From Deltaproteobacteria bacterium (GTDB taxonomy: Bacteria; Desulfobacterota_B; Binatia; UBA9968): a DNA stretch of 64,000 nucleotides. The stretch covers positions 9,176 through 73,175 of the forward strand of contig VBKY01000098.1 in the NCBI GenBank assembly GCA_005879255.1, read 5' to 3'. The position numbers and the translations under genes were made by a program. The notes under the pieces are model-generated. The model saw only the letters and a program-made list of their open reading frames with translations, did not search any database and was not told the origin of the DNA. Below are positions 55,031 to 63,321 of the stretch, piece by piece (position 1 is the first letter of the stretch; every line of letters begins with the position of its first letter).

Positions 55031-56452
55031 ATGACTAGGGCAAAGCCAAGCGCTTATTTCGTGATTTTAATTCTGTTGGTTGTGGTGTGTCTCGGCTCAT
55101 CGAACGGCGGTCATGCCGCGGATTCGGCGATTGACTGGAAAGCGCTGGAAGAGGAGGCTGTCGCCCTCCTCAGCCGTTACATACAAATCGATACGACCAA
55201 CCCGCCCGGCAACGAAATCAGGGCGGCACAGTTTTTAAAGGAAATCTTCGATCGCGAGGGTATCGAAGCTAAAGTCATCGAGTCAGCGCCCGGCAGGGGG
55301 AATATTTTCGCGCGGCTTCGCGGTAATGGTACCAAGAAAGGAATCGTTCTGCTAAATCACATGGACGTGGTTCCCGCGGAAGCGAAGCTCTGGAAAGAGC
55401 CGCCGTTCAGTGGCGTGATCAAGGAGGGCATCATCTGGGGACGCGGTGCGCTGGATATGAAAGGTTCCGCGATTTTGGAATTGATCGCCATCCTGGCCCT
55501 CAAGCGACAAAACGTGCCGCTGAAGGGTGATGTGATATTTCTCGGCACGGCCGACGAAGAAGCCGGTGGCGCGCTCGGCGCCGGTTACCTGGTGGAAAAG
55601 CAACCCGAGCTATTCAAGAATGTCGGGTTGGTGCTTAATGAAGGCGGCGGTATTCGCGTTGGCGACGATGGCCGTGCTCGTGTCTACAACGTCAGCGTGG
55701 CGGAGAAAACTCCGCTTTGGTTGAAACTCGCGGCCGCCGGGATCCCCGGACACGGTTCGACGCCTGGGAACAATCTTGCAGTCAATAAGCTGCTTGCCGC
55801 GTTGAATCGGATCATGAGCTATCAGAGCCCGATCAAGGTTGTACCGGAAATCCAGAAATACTACGCCGATACGGCGGCTTCGGAACCGGAGGCGCGGCGA
55901 CACCACTACCGAGATTTACGCAAAGCGTTGCAAGATTCGGCGTTTCAAGCTGAATTCCTCAAGGAGCCACGTAATAGCGCGAGCGTGCGTAACACGATCG
56001 CCATCACCGGCATCAAAGGTTCCGACAAGGTGAATGTTATCCCTGCGTTCGCGACCGCGGAGCTCGATGTTCGACTGCTTCCCGGAGAGGATCCAAAGGC
56101 GTTCATTGAGGAATTGCGTAAGATTATCGCCGACGACTCGATCAAGCTTGAAGTCCTGCTGTCGTTTCCCGCCGCCACATCGCCGCCTCATCCCGAGGCG
56201 ATGAAAGTCATTGCTGAATTCGCCAAAGCTCATGACGCCGGCGCTTCTGTAGTCGCGCCATTAGTGCGAGGCTTCACCGATTGTCATTTCTTTCGTGAAA
56301 AGGGCATTCCCTGTTTAGGATTCATGCCCCATCGCAGTACACCGAGTGGCGAAGGTTTGGTTCACGGTGTCGACGAGCGCGTCTCGGTGGAGAGCCTAAA
56401 ATTCGGTGTCCGCGCCTTGTATGAGATCGTCAGCAAGTTGGCGACTGAATAG
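55031..56452 (+). CDS. M20/M25/M40 family metallopeptidase, exported
   Basis: 473 residues. A signal peptide or anchor (FVILILLVVVCLGSS) precedes the peptidase domain. Metal ligands: LNHMDVVP near 109, GRGALDMKG near 137 (bridging Asp), GTADEEAGG near 174 and C-terminal HGVDERVS near 446. A dimerisation domain lies between. It is a zinc exopeptidase or acyl-amino-acid hydrolase of the DapE/CPG2 type; the substrate is unknown. GTG 55025 is an alternative start. Confidence 0.9.
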   Translation: MTRAKPSAYFVILILLVVVCLGSSNGGHAADSAIDWKALEEEAVALLSRYIQIDTTNPPGNEIRAAQFLKEIFDREGIEAKVIESAPGRGNIFARLRGNGTKKGIVLLNHMDVVPAEAKLWKEPPFSGVIKEGIIWGRGALDMKGSAILELIAILALKRQNVPLKGDVIFLGTADEEAGGALGAGYLVEKQPELFKNVGLVLNEGGGIRVGDDGRARVYNVSVAEKTPLWLKLAAAGIPGHGSTPGNNLAVNKLLAALNRIMSYQSPIKVVPEIQKYYADTAASEPEARRHHYRDLRKALQDSAFQAEFLKEPRNSASVRNTIAITGIKGSDKVNVIPAFATAELDVRLLPGEDPKAFIEELRKIIADDSIKLEVLLSFPAATSPPHPEAMKVIAEFAKAHDAGASVVAPLVRGFTDCHFFREKGIPCLGFMPHRSTPSGEGLVHGVDERVSVESLKFGVRALYEIVSKLATE

Positions 56453-56486
56453 CGCGCAATTCACGCCAGAAACGAATTTGGTACAA

Positions 56487-56573
56487 CCCTCGCCCCATAG
56501 GAGATGTCAGGGTAAGCATAGTGGATTGTGCCCCTCACCCGCCGCTGCGCGGCGGCTTCTCACGGGGGCGAGG
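56487..56573. repeat. Intergenic inverted repeat with inner GC hairpin
   Basis: CCTCGCCCC at 56488-56496 and GGGGCGAGG at 56565-56573 are perfect inverted arms. Inside lies CCGCCGC-TGC-GCGGCGG (56539-56555). The element sits between convergent M20 peptidase and COG0523 genes and could end both transcripts, but no T-tract is present. It looks like a mobile palindromic repeat. Confidence 0.6.
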
Positions 56574-56618
56574 CGAAGATATTTGTGCGGATTCGAAACA
56601 CGACACTCTAAACCGAAT

Positions 56619-57875
56619 TCAGCAACAAGGCAGCGGGTTTTCGATCAAGTTGTATACATGATCGAAAGTGACTTCATTGATGCGCGCGAGGATTTTGAAA
56701 GTGCGCGGCGGCTCGTTCTTGAGAAATACCAGGATCGCCGTTTCCACCGGCGGACAACCGGCCTTTACGCACGGCACCTCTTTAACGACGATCGGCGCGT
56801 CGGGAGGGAAGGTTAAAATCGTCTGAACCCAATAGCGAATTTGATCGAGAGTGAATGAAGACACGTCTTGTTTCCGTCCAAACGGATCCACGTCCTCCGA
56901 CGAAGCGTTGCCGTTCTCTGTGGTGATGCAGTTCAGGAAACCGTCGGTGATTTTCTCCTTGTTCAGATTCCGGCCGATGAACACCAGCCGATTTAACCGT
57001 TCTTCCTCGGCCGCCCACGCTCGCCCCGGCCGCCCTTCGAACAGAAGATGGACACCTTGAAAGACGAACTGATCGGGATCTTTGCGCAGGTTGAGAATCC
57101 CTTTCATGCGCATGATCTTTTCCCCGGACTCGGCAAGCAACTCACGGAACCACTGACTCAGCTTTAGTCCGTCGAGGTCGCCGCGGGTCGTAATGGCGAC
57201 CGTATCGATGTCCTCGGTGTGGCTGTGATGATCATCGTGCTTATCCGCCTTGATTTCGAGGTCGAGGCTGCGCAGATCCAACACGGTGCCGATATCGACA
57301 TCAGAATTCGTCGTTTGGCAGACGCGCGCCGCGCCGTTGAGATTGCGGAGCTTAAATTCCAGGTCGGGCAAATCTTCGGGATTGATCAGATCGATCTTGT
57401 TGAGCAGCACCAAGTCGGCGAAGGCAATCTGTTCTTTCGCCTCGGGGGATTGACCCAACTGTTGATGAATGTGCTTGGCGTCGACGACCGTGACGACGCC
57501 GTTTAGTTGGTATTCGCTCTTGATGCGGTCGTCGATAAAGAAACTCTGCACGACCGGTGCCGGATCGGCAAGGCCGGTGGTTTCGATCATCAGCGTGTCG
57601 AACTTGTCGCGGTGCTCCAAGAGCTGAAATAAGCTCCGCAACAGGTCGCCGCGCACCGTGCAGCAGATGCAGCCATTGCTCATTTCAACGACTTCCTGAT
57701 CGGAGGAAATCAGCAGATGATGATCGATGCCCACTTCGCCGAATTCGTTGACGATGACGGCGACACGGCGCCCGTGGTTGGCCGTAAGAATTCGATTGAG
57801 CAATGTTGTCTTGCCCGCGCCAAGAAAGCCGGTAAGAACGGTCACGGGAATTCTATGGTCGTTGTTTTCTGACAT
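56619..57875 (-). CDS. COG0523 (CobW/ZNG-type) GTPase metallochaperone
   Basis: 418 residues. P-loop GFLGAGKTTLLNR near 16, GCICCTVRGDLL near 68 (CxCC metal motif), NKIDL near 159. A His/Asp-rich stretch (KHDDHHSHTED) near 212 suits zinc or cobalt handling. The C-terminal CobW-C domain covers about 235-330. No vitamin B12 genes are near, favouring a zinc-type chaperone. Confidence 0.92.
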   Translation of the reverse strand: MSENNDHRIPVTVLTGFLGAGKTTLLNRILTANHGRRVAVIVNEFGEVGIDHHLLISSDQEVVEMSNGCICCTVRGDLLRSLFQLLEHRDKFDTLMIETTGLADPAPVVQSFFIDDRIKSEYQLNGVVTVVDAKHIHQQLGQSPEAKEQIAFADLVLLNKIDLINPEDLPDLEFKLRNLNGAARVCQTTNSDVDIGTVLDLRSLDLEIKADKHDDHHSHTEDIDTVAITTRGDLDGLKLSQWFRELLAESGEKIMRMKGILNLRKDPDQFVFQGVHLLFEGRPGRAWAAEEERLNRLVFIGRNLNKEKITDGFLNCITTENGNASSEDVDPFGRKQDVSSFTLDQIRYWVQTILTFPPDAPIVVKEVPCVKAGCPPVETAILVFLKNEPPRTFKILARINEVTFDHVYNLIENPLPCC

Positions 57876-57982
57876 CGGCTAAAGATTTTTCCTGAGATAT
57901 TTTACAAAAAATAACAACGAGGTAGAGTTGAGTCAACCATGAAGCAATTGTATATCTTGTTGAATCGCGGAGGAAGAACGAC

Positions 57983-58732
57983 GTGAAACTTCAAGGCAAA
58001 GTCGCTTTCATTACCGGCTTCGGCTCGGGCCTGGGACAGGCGATTGCGGTGATGTTTGCGAAAGAGGGCGCCGCAGTGGCGGGCACCTCGACGACGGAAT
58101 CGAAGGGGCGAGAGACGGTCGCCATGATTGAGAAAGTAGGCGGTAAGGCACTTTTTCGACAAGGCGATGTCGGGAATTCGGCGCAGATGAAAGCGCTGAT
58201 CGACGAAACCGTGAAACACTTCGACGGCCTCGATATCGTCGTCAATAGCGCCGGCGTTCGCACCAACGGCAGTATAACGGAGATCACGGAAGAGGATTGG
58301 GATCGGACCTTGGATGCCAATTTGAAGGGCGCATTCGTTGTCTCGCGGTTGGCGATTCCTGAAATGAAAAAGCGCGGCGGCGGCGTCATTCTACATATCG
58401 CCGCGCGTTCGGGGATGCTCGGCCAGTCCGGGCGCGCGGCTTATTGCGCCTCGAAAGGCGGCATGGTTCGCCTGACCGAAGCCATGGCGATGGACCATGC
58501 GAAGGACAAGATTCGCGTCAATTGCATTTGCCCGGGGCCGACGCGGACGCCGATGGTCGATACGTCGACTCCGGAGAAACTCGCGCGCTACACAACCAGG
58601 GTGCCGCTCGGACGCATCGGCGAGCCGGAAGACGTTGCTTATGCTGCTTTATATTTAGCTTCCGACGAAGCATCGATGGTGACCGCGGCGATCCTTCCGG
58701 TCGACGGCGGCATGCGGCTCACGGGGCCGTAA
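57983..58732 (+). CDS. SDR family oxidoreductase
   Basis: 249 residues from GTG 57983 after GGAGGAAG. TGFGSGLGQAIAV near 11 binds NAD(P), NSAGV near 88 and AARSGMLGQSGRAAYCASKG near 140 give the Ser-Tyr-Lys set. Classical SDR resembling 3-oxoacyl-ACP reductase; substrate unknown. It is divergent from the COG0523 gene. Confidence 0.92.
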   Translation: MKLQGKVAFITGFGSGLGQAIAVMFAKEGAAVAGTSTTESKGRETVAMIEKVGGKALFRQGDVGNSAQMKALIDETVKHFDGLDIVVNSAGVRTNGSITEITEEDWDRTLDANLKGAFVVSRLAIPEMKKRGGGVILHIAARSGMLGQSGRAAYCASKGGMVRLTEAMAMDHAKDKIRVNCICPGPTRTPMVDTSTPEKLARYTTRVPLGRIGEPEDVAYAALYLASDEASMVTAAILPVDGGMRLTGP

Positions 58733-58760
58733 ACTTACTAATTGAGTCGGTAATGTTGTC

Positions 58761-58874
58761 CGTCATGCTGGCGAAAGCCGGCAGGGCATCCAGGGGTAGC
58801 AAACGGGGAAATGACACAAACGCTGGATTCCGGCCGGAGTTGATCCTGAGCGCAATCGAAGGGCCGGAATGACG
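58761..58874. repeat. Palindromic intergenic repeat (CGTCATnCnGGC type)
   Basis: Termini CGTCATGCTGGC and GCCGGAATGACG are inverted with 10 of 12 matches, and ATCCAG (58788) pairs with CTGGAT (58823). The unit is the type of long hairpin repeat common in deltaproteobacterial intergenic DNA. It lies between the SDR and O-methyltransferase genes. Confidence 0.65.
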
Positions 58875-58942
58875 ATATAAGACGTTCGACCGAAAATTCA
58901 ATGACGAATTCATTTCAACACTGAATAATAGGGGATGTAGAC

Positions 58943-59578
58943 ATGCTCGACTTACGACCCGTTGGTATCGAAGATTATGCGGAGCGATACAGCAAGCCAC
59001 TATCGGGTTTGCATGACAAGCTATGGGTGGAAACCTATTCCAAGACTCACAGTCCGGCAATGATGGTGGGGCCCCTGGAGGGTCAGTTTCTGAAGATGCT
59101 CGCCACAATGACCGGTGCGAGACGGATCCTCGAGATCGGCATGTTTACTGGCTATAGTACGCTCGCATGGGCAGAGGCATTGCCGAAGGACGGGCGGGTT
59201 GTCACCTGCGACGTAAATCCGCAAACAACCGAGATCGCCAAACGCTATTTCGCGGAGAGCCCTCATGGGCATAAGATCGAAATCAAGCTCGGCCCGGCGC
59301 TTGAGTCGCTCAAACTCATTCCCGGTCCTTTTGATTTGTGTTTCATCGACGCGGATAAAGAAAATTACGGCCCCTACTATGACCGCTGTATGGAGCTCGT
59401 TCGACCCAAAGGGCTAATTGTTCTGGACAACATGCTGCGCAGCGGCAGAGTTTTGGATCCTCACGATGAAGCGACCAAAGCTGTCGACGCACTTAATAAA
59501 CGCATCCGCGAAGACGAGCGGGTGGAGAATGTGCTGCTGCCGGTCAGGGATGGGATCATGTTGGTGAGAAAGTTGTGA
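58943..59578 (+). CDS. Class I SAM-dependent O-methyltransferase
   Basis: 211 residues. ILEIGMFTGYSTLAWAEALP near 62 binds SAM, VVTCDVNPQTTEIAKRYF near 85, and FIDADKENYGPYYDRC near 133 with DNMLRSGRV near 160 are metal-binding blocks of the caffeoyl-CoA/COMT-like family. It probably methylates a catechol-type or small hydroxyl substrate. No pathway partner nearby. Confidence 0.92.
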   Translation: MLDLRPVGIEDYAERYSKPLSGLHDKLWVETYSKTHSPAMMVGPLEGQFLKMLATMTGARRILEIGMFTGYSTLAWAEALPKDGRVVTCDVNPQTTEIAKRYFAESPHGHKIEIKLGPALESLKLIPGPFDLCFIDADKENYGPYYDRCMELVRPKGLIVLDNMLRSGRVLDPHDEATKAVDALNKRIREDERVENVLLPVRDGIMLVRKL

Positions 59579-59634
59579 TTAATTTTTTTACAAGCGAAAG
59601 AAAATCATTAACCGCGAAGAACGCAAAAAGGCGT

Positions 59635-59707
59635 TGTAGGGGCGCAGCATGCTGGGCCCGCTGTTCGGACATACGGCAATCCGGGCGCGATGAATCGCGC
59701 CCCTACA
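59635..59707. repeat. Inverted repeat TGTAGGGGCGC ... GCGCCCCTACA
   Basis: Perfect 11-bp arms at 59635-59645 and 59697-59707. An inner perfect hairpin GGGCGCGAT-GA-ATCGCGCCC (59683-59702) shares bases with the right arm, so two folds compete. Probably a mobile intergenic element. Confidence 0.65.
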
Positions 59708-59763
59708 TTCGGGAGAATCGTCGCAGCCATGGCTGAAGGCAACCGCGTACTAGGTGATCGATT

Positions 59764-60021
59764 ATGAAAGAGATGCGGTTCCCTGCGGTCACCGCATCCT
59801 ACGCGGTTTCTATCATTCATAGAATTGAGATTAGAGGAGATCTATCCAGAAACCAAATTGTTGGGCTTTTCGTGGCCGTGTTGTTGGCGGTCGCGACTCT
59901 TGGCACCGGGTTTTGGATTGTACCAGAGCCGTATCAGTTTGTCCTTATTATCGGAATTTTTCTTGTGGGAATTGTCGCAGAAATCGGTTCGGCAAAAAAC
60001 CGAAATCGGAAAAATAAGTAG
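59764..60021 (+). CDS. Possible two-helix membrane protein, start uncertain
   Basis: 85 codons from ATG 59764. Two hydrophobic segments (IVGLFVAVLLAVATLGTGFW and FVLIIGIFLVGIVAEIG) followed by a basic tail suggest a real small membrane protein. The first 13 codons, however, are translation of a palindromic repeat (59772-59802), so the gene may begin later or have gained a new N-terminus from the repeat. Confidence 0.4.
   Translation: MKEMRFPAVTASYAVSIIHRIEIRGDLSRNQIVGLFVAVLLAVATLGTGFWIVPEPYQFVLIIGIFLVGIVAEIGSAKNRNRKNK
59772..59802 (+). repeat. 31-bp palindromic repeat, copy 1
   Basis: GATGCGGTTCCC...GGTCACCGCATCCTAC, 31 bp, with GATGCGGT pairing ACCGCATC. Copies 2 and 3 follow at 60023-60053 (inverted) and 60089-60119. 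Confidence 0.75.
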
Positions 60022-60022
60022 A

Positions 60023-60053
60023 GTAGGATGCGGTGACTGAAAGGAACCGCATC
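60023..60053 (-). repeat. 31-bp palindromic repeat, copy 2 (inverted)
   Basis: GTAGGATGCGGTGAC...GGAACCGCATC, the reverse complement of copy 1 apart from centre bases. It begins 1 bp after the small membrane-protein stop. Confidence 0.75.
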
Positions 60054-60088
60054 AATTCGGTTTGACAAACAGCTGTGAAAAGACGAGC

Positions 60089-60119
60089 GATGCGATTCCC
60101 GATGGTCACCGCATCCTAC
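60089..60119 (+). repeat. 31-bp palindromic repeat, copy 3
   Basis: GATGCGATTCCC...GGTCACCGCATCCTAC, same orientation as copy 1 with few changes. It lies just downstream of the RluA gene 3' end. Confidence 0.75.
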
Positions 60120-60142
60120 AAATTGTCGCCGTAAATGACGCG

Positions 60143-61027
60143 CTAAGACTTCTCGCCGGACAACACTCGCAGGGTCTCGTCTAACTCTTTTGCCAGCGGC
60201 GCTGTCCATTCTCGCGGTTTGCCTGCGTAATTGAGTTTCAATTTTTCCGCGTGGAGAAACTGCCGCTTCAACCCGAACTCTTTGCGAAAGCGCTTGTTAA
60301 AACCGAAGTCGCCGTGCTGGTCGTCCATCACTACCGGATATCCTAGCTTTGCGAAGTGTAACCGGATCTGATGCAGCCTGCCGGTTTCGATTGCCACGCG
60401 CACGAGCGTGACTTCGGAAAATCGCTTTATGACTCGGAAGCGGGTGAGAGCGCGAACCGGCTTGTCATCTCGGCCGCGCAGTGAAAAGTCGATCTTGCCT
60501 TCGTTCATTTGTAATCGGCCGACGACCAGGCAAAGGTACTCTTTGTCGACCTTGCCGGTTTCAAAGCAGCCTTCCAATTCACTTGCTGTTTGCTGGTTCT
60601 TTGCGACGACAAGCAATCCGGATGTATCTTTATCGAGGCGGTGGACGAGTTGAGGCTTTATGCCCCTGTCACGATATTGCGTTTCCAAGATATCCAGTAT
60701 TGAGTGGCGTTTACTGACGGTTCTTCCTTCGTGCACGGCCAGACCGGCGGGTTTATTGATCGCCAACAGCGAATCGTCTTCGAAAACGACGTCGATTTTT
60801 GGAAAAGTTTTGACCGGCTTTGTTGCTGCAGCATCCCCCTCAAACGGGATGTAAAGTTGGATGCGGTCGCCGGCGCGGATGAGATCATCCGATTTCGCCC
60901 GTTGGCCATTGATCCGTACGCCGTTCTTGCGAAAGACTTTTCTAACGTAACCGATGGGGAATTTCTTTGTAAGAAATTTCGCAAGTTTCTTGGGCGTTTC
61001 ACCGGCGGGCAGAACGATTTCATGCAT
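60143..61027 (-). CDS. RluA family pseudouridine synthase
   Basis: 294 residues from ATG (61027-61025). An S4 RNA-binding domain occupies about 15-65 (VRKVFRKNGVRINGQ). HRLDKDTSGLLVVAK near 130 holds the catalytic Asp, and ETGRLHQIRLHFAKLGYPVV near 215 is conserved. RluC/RluD-like; the modified RNA site cannot be fixed. TTG 61036 is an alternative start. Confidence 0.93.
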   Translation of the reverse strand: MHEIVLPAGETPKKLAKFLTKKFPIGYVRKVFRKNGVRINGQRAKSDDLIRAGDRIQLYIPFEGDAAATKPVKTFPKIDVVFEDDSLLAINKPAGLAVHEGRTVSKRHSILDILETQYRDRGIKPQLVHRLDKDTSGLLVVAKNQQTASELEGCFETGKVDKEYLCLVVGRLQMNEGKIDFSLRGRDDKPVRALTRFRVIKRFSEVTLVRVAIETGRLHQIRLHFAKLGYPVVMDDQHGDFGFNKRFRKEFGLKRQFLHAEKLKLNYAGKPREWTAPLAKELDETLRVLSGEKS

Positions 61028-61170
61028 GGTCGCCAATCAGATAATGGCAGAAGTCGACAGGAGTCAAGCCGGGGCGCTATCAATATTTGCTATTCTTCAA
61101 GCATTAAGATAGGTTACGTGGGTGGCGCCAAGGATTCAGGCTGCTTGGTTTGCGCCGGGCGAGGTAGTCA

Positions 61171-62247
61171 TTGAGCCGTAATGAGTCGGTCGATGTTCTA
61201 AGACAAAAAATCGATCAAATTGATGCAAAAATCGTTAACCTGCTAAACGATCGCGCTTCTCTGGCACAGAGGATTGGCCATTCCAAGAGCCAAAGCAACC
61301 AAGAGGTCTACGCTCCCCACCGCGAGAAAGAAATTCTCCAGCGGGTCGCTGATCTGAATCGCGGGCCGCTTTCCGGACAAGCCGTTCGAGCCGTTTTTCG
61401 TGAGATCATTTCGGGCTGCCGCGCGCTTGAAGGCCCGCTGAATGTGGCATTTTTCGGAGCTGCGGCGACCTATACGCATCTTGCTGCCCGCGAGAAATTC
61501 GGTTCTTCGGCGAACCTGCGTCCGACGACGAGCATCACCGAGGTGTTTCAGGAAGTGAGTCAGGGAAGAGCGGAATTCGGCGTGGTGCCGATCGAGAATT
61601 CCACGGAAGGCGTAGTGGCGCACACGCTCGATTCGCTGGTCGAGTCCGAGCTGAAGATCTGCGCGGAAATTTTTCTGGACATTCATCACAATCTTCTCTC
61701 GCGGTCTGGCAAGGAAAGCGACGTTCAACGCATCGTCTCTCATCCCCAAGCCTTGGCACAATGCCGCGGCTGGTTGGCGCGCCATTTTCCGTCTGTGCCG
61801 GTAGAAGAGGTGGCGAGCACGGCCCATGCAGCGATGAAAGCAGCCGGCGATGGCTCGTTGGCGGCGATTTCCAGTGCCATGGCGAAAGAGGTTTACAATC
61901 TCCAAGTGGTTGCAGGCAATATCGAAGACCAGAGCACGAACATTACCCGGTTTTTGGTCATCGGCAAGACGGACGCCCCGGCGAGCGGCGATGACAAGAC
62001 CTCGCTGGTGTTTTCCGTGCAAGACAAAGCTGGGGTACTGCACCGCATGCTGCAGCCCTTTGCCCGAAGCCGTATCAACCTGACCAAAATCGAGTCGCGG
62101 CCGATCAAGAACAAACCCTGGGAGTATATGTTCTTTCTCGACCTGCGCGGCCATCAGCAGCACGGCTCGATAAGAAATGCCGTGGCCAATTTGCAAAAGA
62201 ACTGTTTGTTTTTGAAGATTTTGGGCTCCTATCCGAGCGGAAGATGA
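61171..62247 (+). CDS. pheA: Bifunctional chorismate mutase/prephenate dehydratase
   Basis: 358 residues from TTG 61171 with GAGG upstream. AroQ chorismate mutase covers 1-90 (LRQKIDQIDAKIVNLLNDRA); prephenate dehydratase 92-270 (VAFFGAAATYTHLAAREKFG, VPIENSTEGVVAHTLD); ACT 285-355 (VQDKAGVLHRMLQPFARSRI). Makes phenylpyruvate and is feedback-regulated through ACT. Overlaps hisC by 4 bp. Confidence 0.96.
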   Translation: MSRNESVDVLRQKIDQIDAKIVNLLNDRASLAQRIGHSKSQSNQEVYAPHREKEILQRVADLNRGPLSGQAVRAVFREIISGCRALEGPLNVAFFGAAATYTHLAAREKFGSSANLRPTTSITEVFQEVSQGRAEFGVVPIENSTEGVVAHTLDSLVESELKICAEIFLDIHHNLLSRSGKESDVQRIVSHPQALAQCRGWLARHFPSVPVEEVASTAHAAMKAAGDGSLAAISSAMAKEVYNLQVVAGNIEDQSTNITRFLVIGKTDAPASGDDKTSLVFSVQDKAGVLHRMLQPFARSRINLTKIESRPIKNKPWEYMFFLDLRGHQQHGSIRNAVANLQKNCLFLKILGSYPSGR

Positions 62248-63277
62248 AAACCGTCGAACAAGTTCCGGAATATATTCGTACGTTGATTCCGTACGAGCCG
62301 GGCAAACCGATCGAGGAAGTGGAGCGCGAGTACGGCATCTCGAACTCGATCAAGCTCGCGTCCAACGAGAATCCCTTGGGGCCGTCACCGAAAGCCTTGG
62401 CGGCGATCCGCGAGAAATTGGATCAGCTGCATCTCTATCCGGACGGCGACTGCTTTTATCTGAAGCGGGGCATGGCGCAGAAAATTAGTCTTTGGCAACG
62501 GCTCCAATGAAATCATCGAACTCGCCGTGAGAACTTTCATGCGCCCCGGGGATGAAGCGGTGATGGCCGAGCAAGCGTTTGTCGTCTATCCGCTCATCGT
62601 CCAAGCCGTTGGCGGCAAGAAAAAGGCGGTGCCACTGCGTAACTTCACCCATGATCTGGCAGCGATTGCCGAGGCCATTACGGCGCAGACGCGAGTCGTG
62701 TTCTTGGCCAATCCCAACAATCCGACGGGAACCATTTACCGGCGCGACGAATGGGAGCGCTTTCTTAGCAATGTGCCCTCGAATTTGCTGCTCATTGTCG
62801 ACGAGGCTTACTTCGAATACGTTCAAGACCCGGCCTATCCCGACTCGCTGCGCTACCATGCCGAAGATCGCGCGATTCTGACGCTACGGACGTTCTCGAA
62901 ATTGTACGGACTGGCGGGATTGCGCATCGGCTACGGTGTCGGTCCAAAAAAACTCATCGACATAGTGGGCGGCATTGGCGGCGCTCGAAGATGTCGATCA
63001 TGTGAAGCGAAGCCTCGAGGTGAATCGCCTGGGCATGGAATACCTGCAAGCCGAGTGCAACAGGTTGGGGCTGGAATTCGTGCCGAGCGACGCCAACTTT
63101 ATCCTGGTGCGCGTCGGTAAAGGACAGGAAGTATTTAAACAGTTGCTAAGTAAAGGCGTCATTGTCCGGCCGATGGCTGGCTATCAGTTTCCCGAGCATG
63201 TGCGCGTCACCATCGGCACGATGGATGAGAATCGAAAATTGATCGAAGCCCTGCAGAAAGTGATGAGGGCATTGTAG
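62244..63277 (+). pseudogene. hisC: HisC-like aminotransferase, broken by two short deletions
   Basis: Three frames together make one HisC. Frame 1 from ATG 62244 (IKLASNENPLGPSPKALAAI) ends at 62510. Frame 2 resumes near 62488 (VFGNGSNEIIELAVR), carries FLANPNNPTGTIY and the PLP lysine block TLRTFSKLYGLAGLRIGYG, and is lost near 62967. Frame 3 runs AALAALEDVDHVKRSL to the stop at 63277. Relatives have about 6 further residues at the first junction and about 14 (an RQPFNVNSLAQ-like block) at the second, so sequence is deleted at both. Between pheA and tyrA it would act as aromatic aminotransferase. Confidence 0.88.
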
Positions 63278-63321
63278 CGACTTCTGGTAAGACCGAAGCG
63301 GTGAAATTTCTTATGGCAGTG

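Noticed and set aside
61243..62196. Minus-strand open frame opposite pheA
   Set aside because: Shadow of pheA; no domain found.
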